A DNA stretch of 64,000 nt from CAISIP01 sp965278985 (lineage in GTDB: Bacteria > Pseudomonadota > Gammaproteobacteria > Burkholderiales > Burkholderiaceae_C), in NCBI GenBank assembly GCA_965278985.1, contig OZ257131.1:868001-932000 (forward strand), given 5' to 3'. Below the pieces are notes generated by a model. It was given only the letters and a program-made list of their open reading frames with translations, was not told the DNA's origin and searched no databases. A program made the translations under genes and the position numbers. Position 1 is the first letter of the stretch, and each line of letters starts with the position of its first letter. This document shows, in pieces, positions 17,202 through 25,413 of this stretch.

Positions 17202-19115
17202 ATGATCCAGATCACGCTTCCCGATGGCTCGCGCCGCGAGTTTCCCGGTCCCGTCACGGTCGCCGAGGTGGCCGCTTCCATCGGCTCTGGCTTGGCCAAG
17301 GCCGCGCTGGCTGGCAAGATCGGCGACAAGGTCGTCGACACGAGTTACCAGATCACGGCCGACAGCCCGCTGTCCATCGTGACGGCGAAGGACGCCGCCG
17401 GCCTGGAGGTCATCCGCCACTCCACGGCCCACCTGCTGGCCTATGCCGTGAAGGAACTCTTCCCTGAAGCGCAGGTCACGATCGGCCCGGTCATCGAGAA
17501 CGGCTTCTACTACGACTTCTCGTACAAGCGGCCGTTCACGCCCGAGGACCTCGCCACAATCGAGAAGAAAATGGCCGACCTCGCCGCGAAGGACGAGCCC
17601 GTGACGCGCCGCGTGTTGCCACGCGACGAGGCCGTGGCCTACTTCAAGAGCCTGGGTGAGCACTACAAGGCCGAAATCATCGCCAGCATTCCGGCCAACG
17701 AGGATGTCTCGCTGTACCGCGAAGGGAAGTTCGAGGACCTGTGTCGCGGCCCCCACGTGCCCAGCACGGGCAAGCTGCGCTTCTTCAAGCTCATGAAGGT
17801 GGCCGGCGCGTACTGGCGCGGCGACCACCGCAACGAGATGCTGCAGCGCGTGTACGGCACGGCATGGGCCACGAAGGACGAACTGCAGCAGTACCTGACG
17901 ATGCTGGAGGAGGCCGAGAAGCGCGACCACCGCAAGCTCGGGCGTGAGCTGGACCTCTTCCACCTCGACGAGCACGCCCCGGGCATGGTTTTCTGGCACC
18001 CGAAGGGCTGGACGCTGTGGCAGGAGGTGGAACAGTACATGCGCCGCGTGTACCGCGACAACGGCTACCAGGAGGTCAAGGGACCGCAGATCCTGGACAA
18101 GGGCCTGTGGGAGAAGACGGGTCACTGGGACAAGTACCGCGAGAACATGTTCGTCACGGAGTCGGAAAAGCGCGACTATGCGCTGAAGCCGATGAACTGC
18201 CCGGGCCACATCCTGATCTTCAAGCAGGGCATCAAGAGCTACCGCGACCTGCCGCTGCGCTTCGGCGAGTTCGGCCAATGCCACCGCAACGAGCCCACGG
18301 GCGGTCTGCACGGCATCATGCGCGTGCGGGGCTTCACGCAGGACGACGGCCACATCTTCTGCACGGAGGACATGATCCAGGGGGAGGTCACGGCCTTCAC
18401 GACCCTGCTGCAGAAGGTCTACAAGGACTTCGGCTTCACGGATATCCTCTACCGCCTGTCCACGCGGCCCGAAAAGCGCATCGGCAGCGAGGAAAGCTGG
18501 GACAAGGCCGAGGCCGCTCTGGCGGAAGGCCTGCGCGCCTCGGGCTGTGAATTCGAGTACCTGCCGGGAGAGGGCGCCTTCTACGGCCCCAAGATCGAAT
18601 ACGTGTTGAAGGACGCGTTGGGTCGCCAATGGCAGTGCGGCACGATGCAGGTAGACCCGAACATGCCCGAGCGGCTCGATGCGGAGTATGTGGGGGAAGA
18701 CGGTGCCCGCCACCGGCCCATCATGCTCCACCGTGCCATCGTGGGCAGCCTGGAGCGCTTCATCGGCATCCTGATCGAGCAGCACGCCGGCGCGCTCCCT
18801 GCATGGCTGGCGCCAAAGCAGGTGTCGGTGCTCAACATCACGGATTCCCAGGCCGGATACGCCGAATCCGTTGCCAAAGCGCTGACGGATCAAGGTCTTA
18901 GGGTCAACCTGGATCTGCGCAACGAGAAGATTACGTATAAAATACGCGAGCATTCGTTGCAAAAGCTGCCGTACATCCTGGTCGTGGGTGACAAGGAAAT
19001 GGCAGCAGGCGCCGTTGCGGTGCGTGGCCGGGGCAAACAGGATCTCGGCGTGATGCCTCTCGATACCTTCCTGCAGAAGGTTCAGGCGGACATCACCAGC
19101 AAGTCTGCAAACTAG
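17202..19115 (+). CDS. thrS: Threonyl-tRNA synthetase
   Basis: A 637-residue class II synthetase: TGS domain (residues 1-60, IQITLPDGSRREFPGPVT), editing domain (HSTAHLLAYAVKELFP), catalytic core with the zinc cysteine in MNCPGHILIF, motif 2 in FGQCHRNEPTGGLHG and motif 3 in GGLERF-like GSLERFIGILIEQ, then the anticodon-binding domain. It charges tRNA-Thr. The ribosome site before the ATG at 17202 is weak; a five-codon ORF (MSIYP, 17188-17205) ends by overlapping this start, so coupling is possible. Expression is probably set by the upstream attenuator. infC follows 84 bases later. Confidence 0.97.
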   Translation: MIQITLPDGSRREFPGPVTVAEVAASIGSGLAKAALAGKIGDKVVDTSYQITADSPLSIVTAKDAAGLEVIRHSTAHLLAYAVKELFPEAQVTIGPVIENGFYYDFSYKRPFTPEDLATIEKKMADLAAKDEPVTRRVLPRDEAVAYFKSLGEHYKAEIIASIPANEDVSLYREGKFEDLCRGPHVPSTGKLRFFKLMKVAGAYWRGDHRNEMLQRVYGTAWATKDELQQYLTMLEEAEKRDHRKLGRELDLFHLDEHAPGMVFWHPKGWTLWQEVEQYMRRVYRDNGYQEVKGPQILDKGLWEKTGHWDKYRENMFVTESEKRDYALKPMNCPGHILIFKQGIKSYRDLPLRFGEFGQCHRNEPTGGLHGIMRVRGFTQDDGHIFCTEDMIQGEVTAFTTLLQKVYKDFGFTDILYRLSTRPEKRIGSEESWDKAEAALAEGLRASGCEFEYLPGEGAFYGPKIEYVLKDALGRQWQCGTMQVDPNMPERLDAEYVGEDGARHRPIMLHRAIVGSLERFIGILIEQHAGALPAWLAPKQVSVLNITDSQAGYAESVAKALTDQGLRVNLDLRNEKITYKIREHSLQKLPYILVVGDKEMAAGAVAVRGRGKQDLGVMPLDTFLQKVQADITSKSAN

Positions 19116-19199
19116 TTGTACCAACAGGGTTTCAGCGTGCAAGCACGTGCCGCAAGGCATTCGCCACCGTGGGTGGTATTGGATGTGAAGGATTGAGCC

Positions 19200-19799
19200 A
19201 TCGCTACTGATTTTCGAGACCGTCGCCAACGCGAGGAACGCAAGCACCGCCTGAACCGGGAAATCATGGCCCCGGAAGTGCGGTTGTCCGGCCCCAACAA
19301 CGAGCCTATCGGCGTCGTGAGTCTGGCCGAAGCCTTGCGCCAGGCAGGTGAACTGGATGTGGACCTGGTCGAAATTTCCGCTGCTGCGAACCCGCCCGTC
19401 TGTCGCTTGATGGACTACGGCAAGTTCAAGTACCAGGAGCAGAAGAAGGCCGCCGAGGCGAAAGCCAAGCAGACAGTCATCGAGATCAAGGAAGTCAAGT
19501 TCCGACCCGGTACCGACGACGGCGACTACAACATCAAGATGCGCAATATCCGGCGCTTCCTGGCCGATGGCGACAAGTGCAAGATCACCTTGCGCTTCCG
19601 CGGGCGGGAAATCACGCACCAGGAAATCGGCATGGCGCTGTTGAACCGTATCCGTGCCGAGCTGGGCGACACGATCCTGGTGGAGCAGTTCCCCAAGCTG
19701 GAAGGGCGTCAGATGATCATGATGATCGCGCCCAGCCGCAAGAAGCCCGCCGCCGCGCCGAACAAGCCGGCGGAGTCGACGGCGGCAACCACGCCCTGA
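19200..19799 (+). CDS. infC: Translation initiation factor IF-3 with ATC start codon
   Basis: A 199-residue IF-3. The conserved N-terminal sequence ATDFRDRRQREERKHRLNRE lies upstream of the first in-frame ATG (19266), and an in-frame TGA lies two codons before an ATC at 19200, so translation must begin at that ATC. AAGGA stands 7 bases upstream of it. IF-3 rejects non-canonical starts, and in E. coli its own AUU start gives autoregulation; the same logic should hold here. Domains: N-terminal to about residue 90 (PPVCRLMDYGKFKYQEQKK), C-terminal from about 95 (IKFRPGTDD-like VKFRPGTDDGDYNIK), ending with an Ala/Pro tail. Confidence 0.93.
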   Translation: MATDFRDRRQREERKHRLNREIMAPEVRLSGPNNEPIGVVSLAEALRQAGELDVDLVEISAAANPPVCRLMDYGKFKYQEQKKAAEAKAKQTVIEIKEVKFRPGTDDGDYNIKMRNIRRFLADGDKCKITLRFRGREITHQEIGMALLNRIRAELGDTILVEQFPKLEGRQMIMMIAPSRKKPAAAPNKPAESTAATTP

Positions 19800-19953
19800 G
19801 GCGTGTCGAGATAGCAGAAGTTGGATGCGCGGGTCTGGTCACCGGCGCATCGACAAAGGTGGCGGGTCTTTGTGCCCGCCCCGTGGCTCGGGGCCAACAA
19901 GGCTGCAAATCCATTGCAGACGCCTCGCGAGCACAAAGTAGAAGGAGCATTCA
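19800..19953 (+). promoter_or_regulatory. Structured infC-rpmI leader (candidate L20 control region)
   Basis: The 154 bases between infC and rpmI hold two GC-rich stems: GATGCGC at 19824-19830 with GCGCATC at 19845-19851, and GGCGGG at 19861-19866 with CCCGCC at 19875-19880. In E. coli the equivalent region binds ribosomal protein L20, which represses rpmI-rplT. I see stems in the right place but cannot prove a pseudoknot or L20 mimicry. No T-run follows either stem, so neither is a terminator. Confidence 0.3.
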
Positions 19954-20157
19954 ATGCCCAAGATGAAGACCAAGAGCGGTGCGAAAAAGCGCTTCCGCGT
20001 ACGTCCCGGTGGTACCGTCAAGCGCGGTCAAGCCTTCAAGCGTCACATCCTGACCAAGAAGACCACCAAGAACAAGCGCCATCTGCGTGGTGCGGTGTCG
20101 GTGCATGAGACCAATATGGGTCACATGGCACAGATGCTGCCCGGCATGGGCATTTGA
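19954..20157 (+). CDS. rpmI: 50S ribosomal protein L35
   Basis: A 67-residue basic protein, MPKMKTKSGAKKRFRV at the start, full length and typical of bL35. It has a clear ribosome site (AGAAGGAG) 8 bases upstream. It lies between infC and rplT in the standard order. Confidence 0.97.
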   Translation: MPKMKTKSGAKKRFRVRPGGTVKRGQAFKRHILTKKTTKNKRHLRGAVSVHETNMGHMAQMLPGMGI

Positions 20158-20182
20158 TTCAACGACGTACTAGGAGAACTAC

Positions 20183-20542
20183 ATGCCTCGCGTTAAACGT
20201 GGTGTAACCGCCCGCGCCCGTCACAAGAAGGTCCTGGCCCTGGCCAAGGGTTTCCGCGGCCGCCGCGGCAACGTCTTCCGGATCGCCAAAGAAGCGGTCA
20301 TGAAGGCAGGGCAATATGCCTACCGTGACCGTCGTACCAAGAAACGTGTGTTCCGCCAGCTGTGGATCGCGCGTATCAACGCGGCCGCACGCCAGTGCGG
20401 TCTGACGTACAGCCAGTTTGCCAATGGCCTGAAAAAGGCCGGTATCGAGATCGACCGCAAGGTGCTTTCCGATATCGCCGTGCATGACATGCCCGCTTTT
20501 GCTGGCATCGTGGAGCAGGTCAAGGCCAAGCTCGCTGCTTGA
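20183..20542 (+). CDS. rplT: 50S ribosomal protein L20
   Basis: A 119-residue bL20, MPRVKRGVTARARHKKVL at the start, with the conserved GFRGRRGNVFRIAKEAVMKAG segment split across residues 26-46. It binds 23S rRNA early in 50S assembly and in enterobacteria represses its own operon. AGGAGAA precedes the ATG. 25 bases follow rpmI. Confidence 0.97.
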   Translation: MPRVKRGVTARARHKKVLALAKGFRGRRGNVFRIAKEAVMKAGQYAYRDRRTKKRVFRQLWIARINAAARQCGLTYSQFANGLKKAGIEIDRKVLSDIAVHDMPAFAGIVEQVKAKLAA

Positions 20543-20590
20543 CGCAGACGCCGTGTGTCGCCGCCTCGGCAGCGGCACACGCACCGCTTT

Positions 20591-20624
20591 CAGGGGCTAG
20601 GGCTTGCACAGGCACTAGCCCCTG
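20591..20624 (+). promoter_or_regulatory. Perfect ten-base stem in the rplT-pheS spacer
   Basis: CAGGGGCTAG at 20591-20600 is exactly complementary to CTAGCCCCTG at 20615-20624, with a 14-base loop. A weaker stem (GCCGC/GCGGC around 20558-20575) precedes it. No T-run follows, so it is not a simple terminator. I looked for a Phe-rich leader peptide as in E. coli pheST and did not find one. The stem may tune pheS expression or mRNA processing. Confidence 0.4.
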
Positions 20625-20680
20625 ATCCATTTCCAGGGTCGGAAAACCCGAAGCCGGATTACCGCAGACCGGAACACCGC

Positions 20681-21724
20681 ATGAATGATCTGAACGCCAT
20701 CGTCGCGGCCGCGCAGGCCGCTTTCGCCGAGGCTGCAGCACCGGCCGATCTGGAGAACAGCAAGGCGCTGTTCCTGGGCAAGGCCGGCCGCATCACGGAG
20801 CTGATGAAGGGCCTGGGCGCACTGGCGCCCGACGAGAAGAAGACGCGTGGCGCGGCCATCAACCACGCCAAGCAGGCCATCGAGGCGGCGCTGACCGCCC
20901 GCCGCGAGGCCCTGGCGCAGGCAGAATTGCAGCTGCAGCTGCAGGCCGAAGCGTTGGACGTGAGCCTGCCCGGCCGCCGCCGCCAGCCCGGCAGCCTGCA
21001 CCCGGTCTCGCTCAGCACGGAGCGCATCGAGGGCATCTTCCGCTCGATGGGCTTCGACGTGGCGGATGGCCCGGAGATCGAGACCGACTGGCACAGCTTC
21101 ACGGCGTTGAACAACCCCGAGAACCATCCTGCGCGCTCGATGCAGGACACCTTCTACGTCGACATGCAGGACGAAGGCGGCCGCTGGTTCAACCTGCGGC
21201 CCCACACCTCGCCGATGCAGGTGCGGTACGCACGTGCCCATGCCGCGAAGTACGCCGGCCAGGAGCACATGCCCGACATCCGCGTGATCGCGCCGGGCCG
21301 CACCTACCGCGTGGACAGCGACGCCACGCATTCGCCGATGTTCCACCAGGTCGAAGGCCTGTGGGTGGGCGAAAACGTGAGCTTCAAGGACCTGAAGGTC
21401 ATGTACCTGGGCTTCATCCAGGCCTTCTTCGAAACCACCGAGCTGCAGCTGCGCTTCCGCCCCAGCTACTTCCCATTCACGGAGCCCAGCGCCGAGATCG
21501 ACATCATGTTCGAGACCGGCCCGCTCAAGGGCCGTTGGCTGGAGGTCTCCGGCTCCGGCCAGGTGCATCCGCAGGTGATCCGCAACATGGGCCTGGATCC
21601 GGAGCGCTACATTGGCTTCGCATTCGGCTCGGGCATCGACCGCCTCAGCATGCTGCGGTATGGCGTAGACGACCTGCGCCTGTTCTTCGACGGCGATATC
21701 CGCTTCCTCTCGCAGTTCCAGTAA
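20681..21724 (+). CDS. pheS: Phenylalanyl-tRNA synthetase alpha subunit
   Basis: A 347-residue PheS: N-terminal coiled coil (residues 1-90), then the class II core with HPVSLSTERIEGIFRSMGF, RPHTSPMQVRYA, APGRTYRVDSDATHSPMFHQ (motif 2) and GFAFGSGIDRLSMLRYG (motif 3). The alpha subunit holds the active site that charges tRNA-Phe in an alpha2-beta2 enzyme. I chose the ATG at 20681 because earlier in-frame starts add unconserved residues. pheT follows after 18 bases. Confidence 0.97.
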   Translation: MNDLNAIVAAAQAAFAEAAAPADLENSKALFLGKAGRITELMKGLGALAPDEKKTRGAAINHAKQAIEAALTARREALAQAELQLQLQAEALDVSLPGRRRQPGSLHPVSLSTERIEGIFRSMGFDVADGPEIETDWHSFTALNNPENHPARSMQDTFYVDMQDEGGRWFNLRPHTSPMQVRYARAHAAKYAGQEHMPDIRVIAPGRTYRVDSDATHSPMFHQVEGLWVGENVSFKDLKVMYLGFIQAFFETTELQLRFRPSYFPFTEPSAEIDIMFETGPLKGRWLEVSGSGQVHPQVIRNMGLDPERYIGFAFGSGIDRLSMLRYGVDDLRLFFDGDIRFLSQFQ

Positions 21725-21742
21725 GCAGCCAGGCCCCAGACC

Positions 21743-24178
21743 ATGCAATTCCCCGAATCCTGGTTGCGCGAATTCTGCAGCCCACCCCTGACCACGAAGC
21801 AGCTGGCCGACACCTTGACCATGGCCGGCCTGGAAGTCGAAGAACTCCAGCCCGTCGCACCGCCTTTTACGAAGATCGTGGTGGGCGAGATCAAGGAAGC
21901 CGTGCAGCACCCCAATGCCGACCGCCTGCGCGTGTGCCAGGTGGACGTGGGGCAGGGCGCCTTGCTCAACATCGTCTGCGGCGCGCCCAATGCGCGCGTG
22001 GGCATCCGCGTGCCCTGCGCGCTCGTGGGTGCGGAGCTGCCACCGGGCGACGACGGCAAGCCCTTCCAGATCAAGCTGGGCAAGCTGCGCGGCGTCGAGA
22101 GCCAGGGAATGTTGTGCTCGGCGCGCGAGCTGAAGCTCTCGGACGACCATGGCGGCCTGCTGGAGCTGGCGGCCGATGCGCCGCTGGGCCAGGACGTGCG
22201 CAGCGTGCTGCAACTCGACGACACGCTCTTCACCATCAAGCTCACGCCAAACCTGGCGCATTGCCTCAGTGTGTACGGCATTGCGCGGGAAGTGGCGGCG
22301 CTCACCGGTGCGCCGTTGTTGCGCGCTGAATTCCCGGCGGTCACGGCCGCCATTGCCGACAAGCTGCCGGTGCGTGTGGAGGCCACCGACCTCTGCGGCC
22401 GCTTCTCGGGTCGCATCGTACGTAACCTCAACACCCAGGCTCCCACGCCGCAGTGGATGGTCGACCGGCTGGCCCGTTGCGGCCAACGCAGCGTGACGGC
22501 GCTGGTCGACATCTCCAACTACGTGATGTTCGAATACGGCCGCCCGAGCCACATCTTCGACCTGGACAAGATCCACGGTGGGCTGCAGGTGCGCTGGGGC
22601 CGCGAAGGCGAGCAGCTCAAGCTGCTCAATGGCACGACGATCACCGTCGACGCGCAGGTCGGTGTGATCGCCGACGACGCGCAGGTGGAGTCGCTCGCCG
22701 GCATCATGGGTGGCGACGCCACGGCCGTGTCCGATACCACCCGCCACGTCTACGTCGAGGCCGCCTTCTGGTGGCCGGAGGCCGTGGCGGGGCGCTCGCG
22801 CCGCTTCAACTTCTCCACCGACGCCGGCCACCGCTTCGAGCGGGGCGTGGACCCCAGCCTCACGGTGGAACACATCGAGCGCATCACGCAGCTGATCCTC
22901 GACATCTGTGGCACGCCCGAGACGCAGTGCGGCCCGATCGACGACCAGCAGCTGGCACTGCCTACACTGGCGCCCGTGCGCCTGCGCGTGGCACGCGCCG
23001 CCAAGGTGATCGGCATGCCGCTGGACACGGCCCGGTGCCGCGATGCCTTGCAACGCCTGGGCCTGGAGGTGACGGAGCCCGAGCCGGGTGTGCTCAGCGT
23101 ATTGCCGCCCGCCTACCGTTTCGACCTGCGCATCGAAGAGGACCTGATCGAGGAAGTGGTGCGCATGGTGGGCTACAACACCTTGCCCACCACCGCGCCG
23201 CTGGCGCCCATCACGCCCACGTTGCGGCCCGAGTCACAGCGCAGCGCCTTCGCGGTGCGGCGCAGCCTGGCGGCGCTGGGCTACCAGGAAACCATCAACT
23301 TCAGCTTCGTGGAAGAACGTTGGGAGCACGAGCTGGCGGGCAACACCGATCCCATCAAGGTACTCAACCCCATCGCCAGCCAGATGGGCGTGATGCGCTC
23401 GTCACTGATCGGTTCGCTGGTGCAGGTGCTCAAGTTCAACCAGGACCGCAAGGCCGACCGCGTGCGGGTGTTCGAGATCGGCCGCGTGTTCAAGCGTGAT
23501 GCCGGCATGGCGGACGGCGAACTCAGTGTGCGTGGCATTCACCAGCCCATGCGCGTGGCGGGCCTGGCCAGCGGCGCTTTCGAGGCAACGCAGTGGGAGC
23601 AGAAGCCCCATGCAGCCGATTTCTTCGATGCCAGCGGCGATGTCGAGGCGTTGCTCGCACCTTTGCCCGTGCGCTTCGAAGCCGCGACGCATCCTGCCCT
23701 GCATCCCGGGCGTTGCGCGCGCGTGCTGGTGGACGGCCGTGCCATCGGGTTTGTCGGCGAACTGCATCCGCAGTGGCGGCAGGCCTATGGCCTGCATGTG
23801 GCACCGGTGCTTTTCGAGCTCGACCTCGAGGCCGTGCTGCAGCGTCCCGTGCCGGTTTTCGCGCCCGTCGCTCGACAGCAGCCCGTGCAGCGCGACATCG
23901 CCATCGTGGTGGCCGAGCAGGTGGGCCATGCGGCGCTGATCGATAGCATCCGCGCCGTGGACACCGCTGGCGTGCTGCGTGACGCAGTGCTGTTCGACAT
24001 CTACCGTCCCAAGCCGGGCTTGGAGTCCGCGGGCATGCAGGCCGGCGAGAAAAGCCTGGCCGTGCGCTTGACGCTCAATGGTGGCGAGGCTACCCTGACC
24101 GATGCGCAGATCGATGCGACGGTGGCTGCGGTGGTGGCCGCGTTGCAGCAGCGTCTGGGCGCACGCCAACGGGTGTGA
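21743..24178 (+). CDS. pheT: Phenylalanyl-tRNA synthetase beta subunit
   Basis: An 811-residue PheT with the full domain order: tRNA-binding EMAP-like domain (about residues 40-150, CGAPNARVGIRVPCALVGA), B3/B4 editing domain (about 200-390), B5 domain, class II-like core (GYQETINFSFVEE) and the C-terminal anticodon-binding FDX-ACB domain (RQQPVQRDIAIVV to the end). It recognises tRNA-Phe and removes mischarged tyrosine. ihfA follows 29 bases later. Confidence 0.97.
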   Translation: MQFPESWLREFCSPPLTTKQLADTLTMAGLEVEELQPVAPPFTKIVVGEIKEAVQHPNADRLRVCQVDVGQGALLNIVCGAPNARVGIRVPCALVGAELPPGDDGKPFQIKLGKLRGVESQGMLCSARELKLSDDHGGLLELAADAPLGQDVRSVLQLDDTLFTIKLTPNLAHCLSVYGIAREVAALTGAPLLRAEFPAVTAAIADKLPVRVEATDLCGRFSGRIVRNLNTQAPTPQWMVDRLARCGQRSVTALVDISNYVMFEYGRPSHIFDLDKIHGGLQVRWGREGEQLKLLNGTTITVDAQVGVIADDAQVESLAGIMGGDATAVSDTTRHVYVEAAFWWPEAVAGRSRRFNFSTDAGHRFERGVDPSLTVEHIERITQLILDICGTPETQCGPIDDQQLALPTLAPVRLRVARAAKVIGMPLDTARCRDALQRLGLEVTEPEPGVLSVLPPAYRFDLRIEEDLIEEVVRMVGYNTLPTTAPLAPITPTLRPESQRSAFAVRRSLAALGYQETINFSFVEERWEHELAGNTDPIKVLNPIASQMGVMRSSLIGSLVQVLKFNQDRKADRVRVFEIGRVFKRDAGMADGELSVRGIHQPMRVAGLASGAFEATQWEQKPHAADFFDASGDVEALLAPLPVRFEAATHPALHPGRCARVLVDGRAIGFVGELHPQWRQAYGLHVAPVLFELDLEAVLQRPVPVFAPVARQQPVQRDIAIVVAEQVGHAALIDSIRAVDTAGVLRDAVLFDIYRPKPGLESAGMQAGEKSLAVRLTLNGGEATLTDAQIDATVAAVVAALQQRLGARQRV

Positions 24179-24207
24179 GCGGCAATCAGGTATTGGAGAG
24201 GAGAGTC

Positions 24208-24552
24208 ATGGAATTCGCGATCGAGAGTCTGGAAACCCCCGCGCTGACCAAGGCGCAGCTGGCCGAGATGCTGTTCGAGCAGATCGGCCTGAACAAGCGC
24301 GAGTCCAAGGACATGATCGACGCCTTCTTCGACCTCATTTCCACCAGCCTGGTGCAGGGCACTGACGTGAAGATCTCGGGCTTCGGCAACTTCCAGATCC
24401 GCACCAAGGCTCCGCGACCGGGCCGCAACCCCCGCACCGGCGAGGCAATCCCCATCGAGGCCCGACGCGTCGTGACCTTTCACGCCAGCCACAAGCTCAA
24501 GGACCAGATTCAGGAAGAGGGCCGCAACCCGCCCTCGATGCCGGCGATCTGA
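24208..24552 (+). CDS. ihfA: Integration host factor alpha subunit
   Basis: A 114-residue HU/IHF protein with the IHF-alpha pattern LTKAQLAEMLFEQIGLNKRE and the DNA-inserting arm RPGRNPRTGEAIPI (about residues 70-84). It pairs with IHF-beta to bend DNA at specific sites. GGAGAGGAGAG precedes the ATG at 24208. The place after pheT is the ancestral arrangement, as in E. coli. The C-terminus is about ten residues longer than the E. coli protein. Confidence 0.96.
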   Translation: MEFAIESLETPALTKAQLAEMLFEQIGLNKRESKDMIDAFFDLISTSLVQGTDVKISGFGNFQIRTKAPRPGRNPRTGEAIPIEARRVVTFHASHKLKDQIQEEGRNPPSMPAI

Positions 24553-24706
24553 GCCCACTTCATGCGCACGCGGCTGCGCGCCCAGCTTGCGCGGCGCGTA
24601 ATGGAGACACTGCGGCGGATATTTGCACACCGTGGTGCAGCAGGCTTTGCATCCCCTTGCGTCTTAGAGTAACCTCGAAGCTCTTTTGCCTACTGCATTG
24701 ATTTCA

Positions 24707-25153
24707 ATGGGGAAAGTGCTCCCGAACATCCCAGCCAAGCGGTATTTCACGATCGGTGAGGTCGGTGATCTGTGTGGCGTCAAGCCGCACGTGCTGCGTT
24801 ACTGGGAGCAGGAGTTCACGCAGCTGCGCCCCATGAAGCGCCGTGGCAACCGCCGCTACTACCAGCACCACGAGGTGCTGATGATCCGCCGCATCCGCGA
24901 CCTGCTCTACGACCAGGGCTTCACGATCAGCGGTGCGCGCAACAAGATGCAGGAGCTGCTGCAGAACGAGCGCGACAAGCGCAAGAGTGGCGAGGTGCTG
25001 CTCGAGGGCGTGGAGGTCATCGAGACCAGCGACGACGAGCTCGAGGACTATCTCGACGGCGCGCTGGACCGCATCGAGGACCCGGCAGCGCAATGGCTGC
25101 TGGTGCGCCGCGAGCTCTCCGAAATCCGCGAGCTGCTGTCGGCCAGTTACTGA
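24707..25153 (+). CDS. MerR-family transcriptional regulator
   Basis: A 148-residue regulator with a MerR winged helix at residues 8-75 (RYFTIGEVGDLCGVKPHVLR, then YWEQEF and RRGNRRYYQ) and a short coiled coil (RIRDLLYDQGFTISGARNKM). The C-terminal half is acidic (ETSDDELEDYLDGALDRIED) and has no metal-binding cysteines, so it is not a metal sensor of the MerR/CueR kind. This gene regularly follows ihfA in betaproteobacteria; its regulon is unknown to me. ATG at 24707 is chosen over a TTG at 24686. Confidence 0.85.
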   Translation: MGKVLPNIPAKRYFTIGEVGDLCGVKPHVLRYWEQEFTQLRPMKRRGNRRYYQHHEVLMIRRIRDLLYDQGFTISGARNKMQELLQNERDKRKSGEVLLEGVEVIETSDDELEDYLDGALDRIEDPAAQWLLVRRELSEIRELLSASY

Positions 25154-25210
25154 GAATCGCCGAATGCACGACTTTGTGTGCAGCAGACCAAAAGTGCTGC
25201 ATTCGCATCG

Positions 25211-25216
25211 TATAAT
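25211..25216 (+). promoter_or_regulatory. -10 element of the tRNA-Pro gene
   Basis: A perfect TATAAT 12 bases before the mature tRNA end, followed by a GC-rich discriminator (GCGAGGC) as in stringently controlled stable-RNA promoters. The -35 is poor. The hexamer sits inside a small inverted repeat (TCGCAT/ATGCGA), possibly by chance. Confidence 0.6.
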
Positions 25217-25228
25217 GCGAGGCTGATT

Positions 25229-25305
25229 CGGTGTGTGGCGCAGCCTGGTAGCGCACTTGCATGGGGTGCAAGGGGTCGAAGGTTCGAATCCTTTCACACC
25301 GACCA
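25229..25305 (+). tRNA. tRNA-Pro (anticodon GGG)
   Basis: A 77-base cloverleaf: acceptor CGGTGTG/CACACCG, D stem GCGC/GCGC with AGCCTGGTA loop, anticodon stem CTTGC/GCAAG with loop ATGGGGT (anticodon GGG at 25263-25265), variable loop of five and T arm with TTCGAAT. The CCA end is encoded. It reads CCC and CCU proline codons. It sits between its own TATAAT promoter and a strong terminator. Confidence 0.96.
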
Positions 25306-25318
25306 ATGAGCATGAGCA

Positions 25319-25356
25319 GGCCGCCAAGTGAATCCACTTGGCGGCCTTTGTTTTTT
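25319..25356 (+). terminator. Rho-independent terminator after tRNA-Pro
   Basis: GGCCGCCAAGTG at 25319-25330 pairs perfectly over 12 bases with CACTTGGCGGCC at 25335-25346 around an AATC loop, followed by TTTGTTTTTT. Confidence 0.95.
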
Positions 25357-25413
25357 CGGCGCTCCCTTCCTGCCGAACAGGCCCTCGCGGGCCGATGACC
25401 CTCAGCGCTTGCG

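Noticed and set aside
20543..20680. A phenylalanine leader peptide before pheS, by analogy to E. coli and to the thrS leader here
   Set aside because: No short ORF rich in Phe codons and no T-run after the stem were found.
25205..25222. Inverted repeat TCGCAT/ATGCGA over the tRNA-Pro -10
   Set aside because: Only six bases per arm and no known regulator of this kind for stable-RNA promoters; probably chance.
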